DNA of 64,000 nt from Pictodentalium vernedei (taxonomy: Eukaryota > Mollusca > Scaphopoda > Dentaliida > Dentaliidae), in contig CM062293.1 of the NCBI GenBank assembly GCA_031216915.1, forward strand, positions 152,280,285-152,344,284, given 5' to 3'. Positions within the stretch are counted from its first letter, which is position 1; every line of letters starts with the position of its first letter. Of the stretch, positions 37,709 to 46,379 are shown piece after piece. Position numbers and translations under genes: made by a program. The notes beneath the pieces are model-generated. The model ran no database searches, had not been told where the DNA came from, and saw nothing but the letters and a program-made list of their open reading frames with translations.

Positions 37709-39400
37709 GGCGTTCACTTTGTTGTATGAAAAGTGCGTGGTCGATGCGATGTGAGTTCAAAACCCATCTCTTCTTAATATTTTGCCCATTATCCTAACAC
37801 ATACATTTTTTCCTTTGTTCTGGTTGCATCGTCATCTATAGAACGTGTTTTCACAAATTAGCTGGTCGAAAGGCTGGGATACTCCACAATCACACTTAAA
37901 CAAAAATGTTGAAAAACAACCAATTGCCGCAAAAAACAGACCATTTCTCCTCAAGCCACCTTGTCTAATTAGGTGCGCTATTACCTTGCAAAAGTTAAGT
38001 CAAATAACGAGACGATAATCACTGTTTGATGATGCCTTTTGTCTGTTCAGCACCACTGTCTGCCAGATTTAATATTTCCTTGAAATGAAAGATTGCGAAT
38101 ATTTTCTACTACACTTAATAAACAGCCCTTCTGACAAACTAAAAGTGTATCTGCAATGGCACTCTTTATTACCACCATCCCGCGTTGAGTCCTTGGGCAA
38201 GGCACTCAACTCCGATTATCCACCTGGAGGCACGATGACGCTGTGTACTAAGATGTACTTCACGTCGATGGGGCGCATGCCTTCAACCAATCTAATCCTG
38301 CCTGTGCAGCAGTGAGGAGTTAAGATTTTGGGGAGCTGGCATCTGCTCGTCGTTGGTCGGTGGTTCTCTCTGGGTACTCCTGCTTCCTGCTTCATCCATA
38401 AAACTGTCACCGTCACCATTTGACCTTGGCTGTCAAAGTGTCGTTAATCTCTAATAAATAAATAAATAAATAATAAATTACCACCATAGGCAATTTCTTC
38501 TATGTTATGTCATTGGTGAGGCCCTCAATTTCATCTGTCCAAGTGGGAGCAGTTTGTGCATTGTGCAAATCCGTCCAACAGGTTAATGGTACACTACCCT
38601 TCAACCAATGCTAGAGCTGCATGAGCCGTTTCAGTAAGTTAGGAAGTAAGGTAGTAGATAGCTGCCGCAGGATGGTTCTCTCCATGCTATCCGTACTCTT
38701 TCATCCGACACAATACAAATCAGGTTGGTAAAAGAGTCACGATACCCCAATAATAAACAAACAAATGCTTTCCATGACTACAAACTTTAAATTTTCTGTG
38801 TATTTTGATTTAAAAGATGTTTCTTTCACAGAATGACTGGTAAGGTGTCTCTACTTACAAGTTAGGCCAAGTTAGGCAACTTTTGGAGCTAACCTGGGGC
38901 GGCGGACTGGTGTCAATATTCCATGTGCTATAGTGTGTGTGTCAGTTTTTGTGGATAGCATACCCTCAAAGCGTGTGTATGGAATAGTTTGTTTTGGAGG
39001 GAGCGTTGTATTTCAGTTTTACATTTTAGATCCCTCAATCTTCTTTTCGTCTTAATTTGCCACTCGAGGGTTTATCCGGAACATTTTTCGATATGCATGT
39101 ATAGAGGCGGAAGTCACGGTGGGTATGGAAAGCGTTCACGTTACAACGATTAGTGTTTCACAGTTGATGTTTAGATTCCCACCTCCTGGTTTCCTACCTC
39201 TTCCTCTGTTTATCCCGTCTGAACATTAATTTAATGTATCATACTGAAGGTGAATGAATATTTTAGAGGGGAGCCGTTTGATCTGATATTTAGGTTCACA
39301 TCCGACTTGTTTCATCATTTACTGGGCATTAGGTACCTAAAGACGCTGGTCCTGGTTTTGCTCGGCTGTCGTTTAAGATAGTTTGCTTCAAACAAGCGAA

Positions 39401-39730
39401 TGGTAACATTCGTTCCATATTGTAGCCCTGGGAACGTTATGTACAGTTTAAGACGAGTCCCTCTTCAAACTACCCAGATCTATTATCGCGAAGAATTGTT
39501 AGCCGATTTGTGTGATTACTGGCCTTGATATTAGGTAATTTTATGTGTTGGTCAGTATTAATTCTGCGTAAGTATTAATTCACGTAGGTCACACAACGAA
39601 ATTGGGATTCGTTGGAAAGTTCAAGCCTTTCGTGTAACAGCCAAAGATCGAAACTATGGACTATACTATTCTAAGTTGCGAACTTGTATACGCCAGTGCT
39701 CCAGTTAAGAATTCAACATTTATGATAATG
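39401..39730. repeat. Macrosatellite unit 10, partial (first 330 bp)
   Basis: Matches the first 330 bp of the other units and resembles units 4-5 (CACGTAGGTCACACAACG near 39583). It stops after TTTATGATAATG, where the other units continue GTGAATGAGG. The next base starts the inverted terminal repeat of the element at 39731. The array does not resume at the far end of that element at 42315, so this is the right edge of the array in this assembly. Confidence 0.93.
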
Positions 39731-40250
39731 TCGTAATTCTAAAAAATCATAGAATATGGTAACTGTGCAGTCTCCATATAATAATAGTAAGCTGTGTTAA
39801 GGCGATCCTTCTCATTATTTGATTTTACTCAGCGTTGTATGTGGAAGCTTTTTTCCGTTCTCTGACGATGTCCGGAAATCGAAAGTAGCACACAATGTAA
39901 ACAAAATCGTCAGTGTGCGAATTTACCCCCCACACAGCTCTGCCGCGGTGTTTTGAAGGATTTTGATGGCCTAGCTTTATTTTGGATATTTGAAGCACAT
40001 TTAGCCAGAAGTTGTTCTCGTGAAATATTATTTTGTTATTTGTTCTGGTACGAATAAGGTAGTAGACGTCCAGGAACCAGTGGTGTCTGCGGTCAACTCT
40101 GTGAGTTGATCACATATGTGTTTCGTATTCTATCCATCTCAACCTTCATTGTGATGTGTAATTTGTGTATATTTATTTTGAATTTAAGGAATATCAGAGG
40201 TTGGAATTTCAAGATAAACAAAATTTTATTATTTATATAGCACCTTAAGA
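39731..40250 (+). repeat. Left terminal inverted repeat (about 520 bp)
   Basis: Pairs with 41831-42314. Landmarks shared in order are ATTATTTGATTTTA, TTTTTTCCGT, CCGGAAATCGAAAGTA, GAAGGATTTTGATG, GAAGCACATTT, AACCAGTGGTG/AACTAGTGGTG, TTTGAATTTAAGGAATAT and GCACCTTAA at the inner end. Confidence 0.8.
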
Positions 40251-41162
40251 CACTGATTGAGAGGTGGTGGTGGATGGCCAGTGTCTGATCAAAATAAAGA
40301 GGCTGAGGTTTGAAAAATGAACTGTCAATTATTTGAAGAGTGAACGGACACAAAGTCACTAAAATATCCGACAGAACTCTTAATGTTCTGAGGAAATATT
40401 CTGGAGGCTAAACGTGCGGTCATCTTACCTTAAGTTTTATCATTGCCACTGATTTTATTAATGATCAGGCTAAATGCCTTAAGTACCTACATCTGTTGTT
40501 GCACTTGTATAATAACAGATTAATCGACTAATTACTGTTAATTCACTGGGTTTACATGGTCGCGAGTCTTTACAAAAGGCAACATTTAATTAGACAACCA
40601 TTGTGATTCCGTCGCGAGTCTCTGTCGACGATATGAAGTATTTATACGATAATTACCTATTCTACTATATATGAAACACCTATGGCATAAATTTTAGTCA
40701 CACCAACCGTGGTGAACACACCAGCAATGGGATATTAATAGTAAAAATTTACACCTACAGTAGAACTACTTCCCCGTTGATTTTTGATGACGTCGACCTG
40801 AATGCAAACTTCTCTAAATTTATCGCTCGTCGCCTTGCGAAGAGTGAAATGGAAGTGGCAATTATTTATTACGTTTTTTTAATGGGTTTACCTCATAAGA
40901 TGCCAAAAATTAACAAATATGGATTGGCTCATGTTAATAAAGCATGCATAACCCGAAATAGTATGTTATTATGTTATTAAAACGAAAAAGGCTCAGTTTC
41001 TTTTTTTCATTTCGTTTTGGCTATAAAATTGACAGCGGAAGTACCGCCTACCGATGCTCGTGTAAACAAAAACAGATTCGCTGGTATGTACGTCTTGTGC
41101 TCAGTAAAATCAGAAAAAGTAATAGCGATTCTTAGTAATCTGACGATCATGGTATAAATAAA

Positions 41163-41301
41163 ATATACCCAAAGTAACTTGGTGTACCAAATGTACACCA
41201 CTCGTGGTGAAGTGGTGTTAACCGCGCGCCGAAGGCTCGCAGTTAACACCACATCACCACACATGGTGAACATTTGGTACACAAAGCTACTATGGGTGTA
41301 C
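41163..41301. repeat. Long imperfect palindrome inside the TIR element
   Basis: Arms of 49 bp at 41178-41226 and 41238-41286 match at 42 positions without gaps, around an 11-bp spacer (CGCCGAAGGCT). Pairing continues outward more weakly for another 15 bp on each side. Both arms contain TGTACCAAATGT and GTGGTGTTAAC. The spacer motif CGCCGAAGGC recurs near 42697. It would form a cruciform or a long RNA hairpin. Confidence 0.85.
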
Positions 41302-41710
41302 TCTATATTTATCTAATTAAATTCTGTCTTTTGTAAAGCTGATAACCTAATTGCAGAAAAAAAACAATGCTTCCTTACCACTTACTGAGAATGAACGTTG
41401 AAAGTGTGTCCAAACACTATTTCTAACACCTTATTGACAAAATAACTAGTTTTGAGGTGTTCTTCGTGAAAAACAGTTATTGCCTCCGTCTTTATTCCTA
41501 GATGACGATTAATTTGCTTTGTCTGTTTCATCATTGAACGCGATCTTCATTTCTGCGAGAGAAAGGAAATTTTTGGTGTCAAAATTTTTCCAACGAAGAT
41601 ATTTTGGCGCCAAATCAAAATTTTTAGTGCAGTTGGCTAAAATGGCACTCGACATTCGATAGCGTCAAAACTGCATACATGCAGAATAAGGAATCGCCCT
41701 TCTTAAGGTG

Positions 41711-41714
41711 CTAT

Positions 41715-41773
<59 letters not shown>
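41711..41773. repeat. ATTT tetranucleotide microsatellite
   Basis: About 16 ATTT steps, starting right after AAGGTGCT, a copy of the inner-edge motif of the element's arms. It probably grew from the TTATTTAT already present there. Confidence 0.95.
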
Positions 41774-41774
<1 letters not shown>

Positions 41775-41830
41775 GGTCACATACTTCAGATATCCAATAA
41801 CAAAGTCTTCAACCGCTGTAAACTTAATTT

Positions 41831-42314
41831 GAATTTAAGGTGCTAAATAACTAATGGAATTTTGTTTATTTTGAGATCTCCACCTCTCATATTCCTTAAA
41901 TTCAAATTAAATATACACAAATTATACACCAAAATTAATGTTGGGAGCTACAGAACACACAAAATAGATGACATCAACTCATGGAGTTGGCAGCAAGCAC
42001 CACTAGTTCTTGAAAGTCCACCACCTTATTCGCATCAGAAAGGATAATACAATTATATTTCCTGATAACAGCTCGTGGCCAAATGTGCTTCACATATCCA
42101 AGAACAAAGCTAGGGCATCAAAATCCTTCAAGACACAGCGACAGCTTCATGGGGGTAAATTCCAAAAATGGCGGCTTTGTTTACATAAAATCTTACTTTC
42201 GATTTCCGGTCAACGTCATCGGACGGAAAAAAGCACCGAAACACAACGCAGTCTAAAATCAAATAATAAGGATGATCGCCTCATGACACCTGGTGAACTT
42301 TCTTAGAATTACGA
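41831..42314 (-). repeat. Right terminal inverted repeat (about 480 bp)
   Basis: Reverse complement of the left arm. Its inner end GAATTTAAGGTGC is itself followed within 60 bp by CCTTAAATTCAAATT, so the inner edge carries its own small inverted repeat. The arms have diverged clearly, which speaks for an old element. Confidence 0.8.
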
Positions 42315-42389
42315 TTTTGTTTTTTGATGTGATTTGTGTATGTTCATCGAACATGGAAACCATCTTCAATAAAAAAATCAGACAGCGTT

Positions 42390-42667
42390 GTCATTTTCCC
42401 AAATACAGTCCTATCGCTGTATCCTAATGTGTTTTGAATGCCTAGCTTTGTTCTCGGATATGTGAAGCACATTTGGCCACAGCTTGTTCTCCGGAAATAT
42501 TATTTTATTATCAGTTTTGGTACGAATACGATAGAAGACCTCCTGGAACCAGTGGTGCCTGGTGTGATTTCAAATATTTTACGCGTTCTATACATCTCAA
42601 CCTTCATTTTGCTGTATAATTTGTATATGTATACATTTAATTTGAATTTAAGGAATATCAGAGGTGG
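42390..42667 (+). repeat. Second copy of the left arm of the long-TIR family, cut at its inner end
   Basis: From about 42429 it matches 39950-40200: GTGTTTTGAATGCCTAGC, GTGAAGCACATTTGGCC, GGAACCAGTGGTG, CATCTCAACCTTCATT, and TTTGAATTTAAGGAATAT. It breaks off at 42667, where the Jockey-type LINE block begins. The outer end is unclear; it lies close behind the first element. Confidence 0.7.
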
Positions 42668-42819
42668 GAATTTAAACGAATGGAATGGTTTCACTCGCCG
42701 AAGGCGCGCAGGGACGGTATGGGGAACAAGCCCCTTTCGACCCTCATTGACTGTAAATGATCAATTTTCACATGTCTATGCGTGTTGAAGGAGAAACAGG
42801 TTCAGGTACTCGGCAGGTG

Positions 42820-43287
42820 TCACAGGTTCCGGTGTGATGGGCTCTTTGACTGATGTCGGTTGAACCCTCGGGTGAGGACCAGTGTGAGAGGTTGGGTCCT
42901 CTCACAAAGTATAGTCTGCCGCTTCAGAGATGATGTTGAGTGATGGCCATCACTGGCAAGTATAATCTGCCTCAGGCTGTCTCTGTTTGGCAGGCCGTCT
43001 TTGAAAGAAACAACAACGACCCCTTTCGGGGACCACCAGAAAGAAAACTCGAACTTCCCTGGTTCGGGGGCAGGCCTGCATTGTGGTCCTATTGGGTTGG
43101 GATAAAAGATGCGTAATGCGCTTACAAAAATGGCAGAGGCGGGACGCAGGACCAACGCTCGCCTCCCATAATGTGGTCGACCACTTTTAGGGATGGAGTG
43201 GAGGATGTTCAGGAACCATGGGGGGTTACCGTTTCCATAACGGTTAGACTGTCCATAGCGGTTATTGGGGTGCTGGTCAAAAAGCAT
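42820..43287 (-). CDS. 155-codon open frame, unknown
   Basis: An uninterrupted minus-strand frame of 155 codons starting MLFDQHPNNRYGQSNRYG and rich in R, P and S. No domain is recognised. It sits between the 140-bp repeats and the edge of the long-TIR repeat, in the part of the LINE block that would be 3' to ORF2, where no conserved coding region is expected. It stays open although the neighbouring reverse transcriptase is broken, so a younger or unrelated origin is possible. GC-rich chance frames of this length are not rare. Confidence 0.18.
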   Translation of the reverse strand: MLFDQHPNNRYGQSNRYGNGNPPWFLNILHSIPKSGRPHYGRRALVLRPASAIFVSALRIFYPNPIGPQCRPAPEPGKFEFSFWWSPKGVVVVSFKDGLPNRDSLRQIILASDGHHSTSSLKRQTILCERTQPLTLVLTRGFNRHQSKSPSHRNL

Positions 43288-43389
43288 ATTCTGTGTACCT
43301 GCTTAAAAGAAGAAGGCAAAATTAGTTTTCATTAGAATATGTAAAAATGTAAAAAGATAAAAGTAGCACATTTTGTTTAATTTATGATT

Positions 43390-43880
43390 TAATCTTTCGC
43401 TGAGTCGGTGAAGGCAGCCCTTTCTGGTAGAAGGCCACAGTTAAGCTGTTAATCTGCCTATTAGCTCACCTTCTCGTTCCCTATTTGTCCTCAAGCATGT
43501 TTAGTTTTTAAACCTGATGTAATCTTAGTTGAGTCGGTGAAGGCAGCCCTTTCTGGTAGAAGGCCACAGTTAAGCTGTTAATCTGCCTGTTAGCTCACTT
43601 TCTCGTTCCCTAGTTTTACTCGAGCAGTTTTAGTTTTAAACAGTCATGGAACGTGATCTAATTTTAGTTGGGTCGGTGAAGGCAGGCCTTTCTGGTATAA
43701 GGCCACAGTTAAGCTGTTAATCTGCCTGTTAACTCACCTTCTCGTTCCATATTTATTATTAAGCGTGTTTAGTTTTTTACAATATTTAATCGTGATGTAA
43801 TTTTAGTTGAATCGGTGAAGGCAGCCTTTTCTGGTAGAAGGCCACAGTTAGGCTATTAATCTGCCTGTTAGCCCACCTTC
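43390..43880. repeat. Four tandem repeats of about 130-140 bp
   Basis: Copies marked by GTCGGTGAAGGCAG start near 43402, 43530, 43669 and 43809 (the last reads ATCGGTGAAGGCAG). Each continues GGCCACAGTTAAGCTGTTAATCTGCC or a close variant. Spacings are 128, 139 and 140 bp. They lie just downstream of the LINE stop codon on the minus strand, so they may belong to its 3' untranslated region. Confidence 0.9.
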
Positions 43881-43990
43881 TGTGGCTGAGAGTGAGTTTG
43901 CAAGGGGAGGGTAACAGGTTTAGCACAAGTAAACTACACCCGAGGGTGTTTCTTTCCTGTTGTACCCTCCGCTAGTTTTTTCGAACGGTC

Positions 43991-45560
43991 TTAGTTTTGA
44001 GTGGAATTTTTTGGCTTTTGTCGGCTTTCGCAAATGGCTCCAAGTTCGGAGATTAGTTCACTGTCGGCTAGCTGGTCATGATTTTTCGCGGCCAGTGTGG
44101 CTAGGCGGTCTTTGATGGTGGGGATATCGGCCCTGTCGTGGAGTGTTTTGATGGGTGTGTCCCATGGGGCGCGGAGGGCGACTCTAAGCGCGTGATTTTG
44201 AGTAGGGTGGACTGGTTGGCCCCCATGAGGTTCCTTTTAGCATTTTCAATAAGTTGATACGTTTAGTTGCTTTTTTCGCCATGTTGTCGGTGTGTTTGTT
44301 GAAGGACAGTTTTTGATCAATGGTGATGACCAGGAATTTCGCCTCTTTGCATTCTGGGAGGGTGTTATCCATTAGTTTTAGGTCAAAATCACGTTTATTT
44401 GTCTTGCGGGTAAAGGTGATTCGTTGGGTTTTATTGGCGTTTAGCTTGATTCTCCATTTGGCACACCATTGTTCTAGGTCATCGAGAGCGCGTTGCAGGG
44501 TTTTTGGAGCAGATTGGCCGTATTATTAGAGTCCCAGAGGCCCTTATCATCTGCGAATTGGGAGACTTGAACACGATCCTCAGAGAAGTTAATGTCATTT
44601 ACATAGAAGATGTAACGGAGGGGGCTTAGGACGGACCCTTGGGACCCTTGGGGTGCCTGCTTCAAGGGGGATACTGTCGGACATTTCATTGTTCACTCTG
44701 ACTTTAATTTCGCGGTCATTTAAGAAAGAGGATAGTAATCTGAGCAATTTCATGGGAAGTGTCATTTTTGATAATTTGTAGCGCATTCCGTTGTGCCATA
44801 CAGAGTCGAATGCTTTTTCTACGTCTAACAGGACTGCCGCGCCTATTTGCTGATTGTTGATCGCGGTTTTCATTTGGGTGACTAGTCGGTAGACATGCTC
44901 GATGCCTTCTTTGCGGTTTCTATAGGCTCTTTGCCATTTATTGAAAAATCGATGTCTTCAAGGTGCCCCCTGAACCGATTGGTAAGGATTCGTTCGAATG
45001 TCTTACCAATGCAGATGAGGAGGCTGATTGGGCGGTAGCTGGCTGGATCGGAGGGGTCCTTGTCAGGTTTTGTTATCTTGACCCCGCTGTTTTTTTTCCA
45101 ACATTTGGGAAAGTAGCCATGGGTGAGGCATGCATTGAATAGTTTGTTTAGTTTATCGATTAGGGAGTTTGGGCTTTGTTTTAGAATTTTGTAGCTTACT
45201 TCGTCCTCGCCGGGTGAGGAGGAATTTTTGCATTTTTTATGACGTTGATGATTTCGTCATTGGTGATGGGGGTTCATCCTCATACCCTTCTTCCGGTTCG
45301 TTATCGAATTTGGGGTCATGGTAAATATCAGGGTGTTCATTGATGAAGTCATCAATCGCGTTAATGACGGCGTCATCATTGCCCGCACCTTGGTACGGGC
45401 GATACGTTTTTCTTAGAAGGTCGGCAAAGGTGTCGGCCTCGTCTTTGTGGGTGCGCGTGAAGGAACCGTCTTCCCTTTTGAGGGGTTTGGCGGCGGCATT
45501 GCCGCCCTTGTTTTTTTACCCAGTTAGAATTTTGAAAGAGTCCCAGAATTTTTTGGCAGG
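43991..45560 (-). pseudogene. Reverse transcriptase (Jockey-type LINE ORF2), broken
   Basis: Reading the minus strand gives, in several frames, the order expected for a LINE reverse transcriptase: YRPISLLICIGKTFERILTNR near 45000, VLLDVEKAFDSVWHNG near 44800 (the D of motif A is present), IPLEAGTP near 44680, QFADDKGLWDS near 44550 (catalytic DD present), RITFTRKTNKRDFDLKL near 44400 and FLVITIDQKLSFNKHTDNMAKK near 44300. It ends ELGAICESRQKPKNSTQN and a stop at 43991-43993. It is interrupted by several frameshifts and stops. The family's usual ORF2 begins with an endonuclease, which is missing here through 5' truncation. The choice of Jockey over CR1 rests on motif wording only. Confidence 0.8.
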
Positions 45561-45582
45561 GAATTTAAAAAAAAAATCTGTT

Positions 45583-45660
45583 ACTTATATAGCACCTTAA
45601 GGAATATCAGAGGTGGCACTTGCAAAGTAAACAATTTTTTTTTACTTATATAACATCTCA
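45583..45660. repeat. Inner-edge module of the long-TIR family, about 1.3 copies
   Basis: ACTTATATAGCACCTTAA is followed by GGAATATCAGAGGTGG, then AAAGTAAACAATTTTT and ACTTATATAACATCTCAA. The ACTTATATA...CA.CT.AA word therefore occurs twice about 60 bp apart, making a small tandem of the arm's inner edge. Confidence 0.7.
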
Positions 45661-46029
45661 ATGAAAAGTATCGAAAACTGAGGATGTACTAGTTTTTTGA
45701 CACTTCTGCCCCTACGCTGCATGAGATTTCGAGCAGGGTCGAACCGGCAGGTAAACACGGTTGTGGGGTGGGTATGGGGTGGGGGAGGGTGGCTTCATCT
45801 TCGCGGCCCCAGAATCTGTCGAGCTTCATATCTCAAAATGTCTCCGAACTGAGTCAAACATGCACGGCACTGTTTGTTCTAGATGTGATTCATAAACCTC
45901 GAACAATTTTTGTAAAGGTTTTGCCTATTTATGGTTAGCTATCTTTCTTTATCACGAATGAAATACCCCAAAGCGTTTTGTATAGCCGGGTGCATAATTT
46001 GCCACTGTTCAGTTTGCTGTTGTGCATTC
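45661..46029. other. No recognised content
   Basis: Mixed-composition sequence with a G-rich patch (GGGGTGGGTATGGGGTGGGG near 45774). No long frame or repeat is seen. It may be the interior of the second long-TIR element. Confidence 0.5.
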
Positions 46030-46165
46030 TGTTGTCAAGGTGCAAATTAAGTAAGGAAAATTTGTTTACTTTGAAATTCCCCCTCTGATATTCCATCAAT
46101 TCGAATTAAATATACACAATCTTTACATCAAATGAATGAGGTGATGAACAGACCACGAAATATAT
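46030..46165 (-). repeat. Right-arm fragment of the long-TIR family
   Basis: Reverse complement of the inner 130 bp of the arm: TGTTTACTTTGAAATTCC, CCTCTGATATTCC, TCGAATTAAATATACACAA. With 42390-42667 it could frame a second, larger and heavily rearranged element that now contains the LINE block. Confidence 0.65.
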
Positions 46166-46379
46166 ATTACTCAAAGTTTGCTGAGCACCAAATATTTGAC
46201 ACATCATTGTGAAATGTGCTTGTGACACATTTGCGATATTTTTGGTGGATATGGCTGAGGGATGTTTTGAGATGGTCCCCAGTGGTTACATTAGCTCTCT
46301 TGACAGGCAAATGTTTCGTGACAGTCATGAAAAGCATGTACCCCTTGATTTTCATGATCTTTCGTGTACTGTCTACATG

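Larger units (their letters stand above)
34636..39400. repeat. Macrosatellite unit 9 (4,765 bp, mosaic with insert)
   Basis: The longest unit. Up to about 35,400-35,550 it carries the private marks of unit 8. From there to about 36,050 it looks like units 5-6. From GTTATTAGGGGC near 36072 onward it carries forms of units 1-4, most like unit 4, including the doubled TTAGGC near 38860. A 719-bp foreign segment (36990-37708) replaces about 290 bp of the unit, including the 5' half of the tRNA-like head. The SINE part is at 38172-38479. I read this as a product of unequal exchange or gene conversion between units; a collapsed or mis-joined assembly is the alternative. Confidence 0.93.
39731..42314. 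mobile_element. Long-TIR DNA element at the array edge (2.58 kb)
   Basis: The ends are inverted copies: TCGTAATTCTAA at 39731 and TTAGAATTACGA ending at 42314. The match continues inward for about 500 bp with moderate divergence (left arm 39731-40250, right arm 41831-42314). The middle holds a long palindrome (41163-41301) and an ATTT microsatellite, with no recognisable transposase; the longest frames are under 100 codons. It is a non-autonomous foldback-like element or a deletion derivative of a larger transposon. I could not find a clear target-site duplication. Related arm pieces lie at 42390-42667, 45583-45660 and 46030-46165. Confidence 0.75.
42668..45596 (-). mobile_element. 5'-truncated Jockey-type LINE block on the minus strand
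   Basis: A minus-strand reverse transcriptase region (43991-45560) is followed downstream (lower coordinates) by tandem repeats of about 140 bp and about 700 bp of further sequence. The block is bracketed by the same 20-bp word, TTAAGGAATATCAGAGGTGG, at 42648-42667 and 45597-45616. That may be a target-site duplication, or two copies of a motif from the host long-TIR repeat. No poly-A is visible at the presumed 3' end near 42670, which argues that the lower part may be something else. The endonuclease and ORF1 are absent. Confidence 0.6.

Noticed and set aside
1-39730. Array of 5S, snRNA, histone or ribosomal genes
   Set aside because: I looked for the conserved words of 5S, U1, U2, U4, U6, 18S/28S and histone genes and saw none; all frames are short.
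40777-40980. A 67-codon frame inside the long-TIR element as a transposase fragment
   Set aside because: No DDE or other catalytic signature and too short to judge.
42010-42306. A 98-codon frame in the right arm of the long-TIR element
   Set aside because: The frame is not open in the homologous left arm, so it is likely chance.
39731-42314. A retroelement with long terminal repeats
   Set aside because: The long end repeats are inverted, not direct, and no retroelement protein lies between them.
43390-43880. CRISPR-like or gene-coding repeat
   Set aside because: The repeats are contiguous 130-140-bp units without unique spacers, in eukaryotic DNA.
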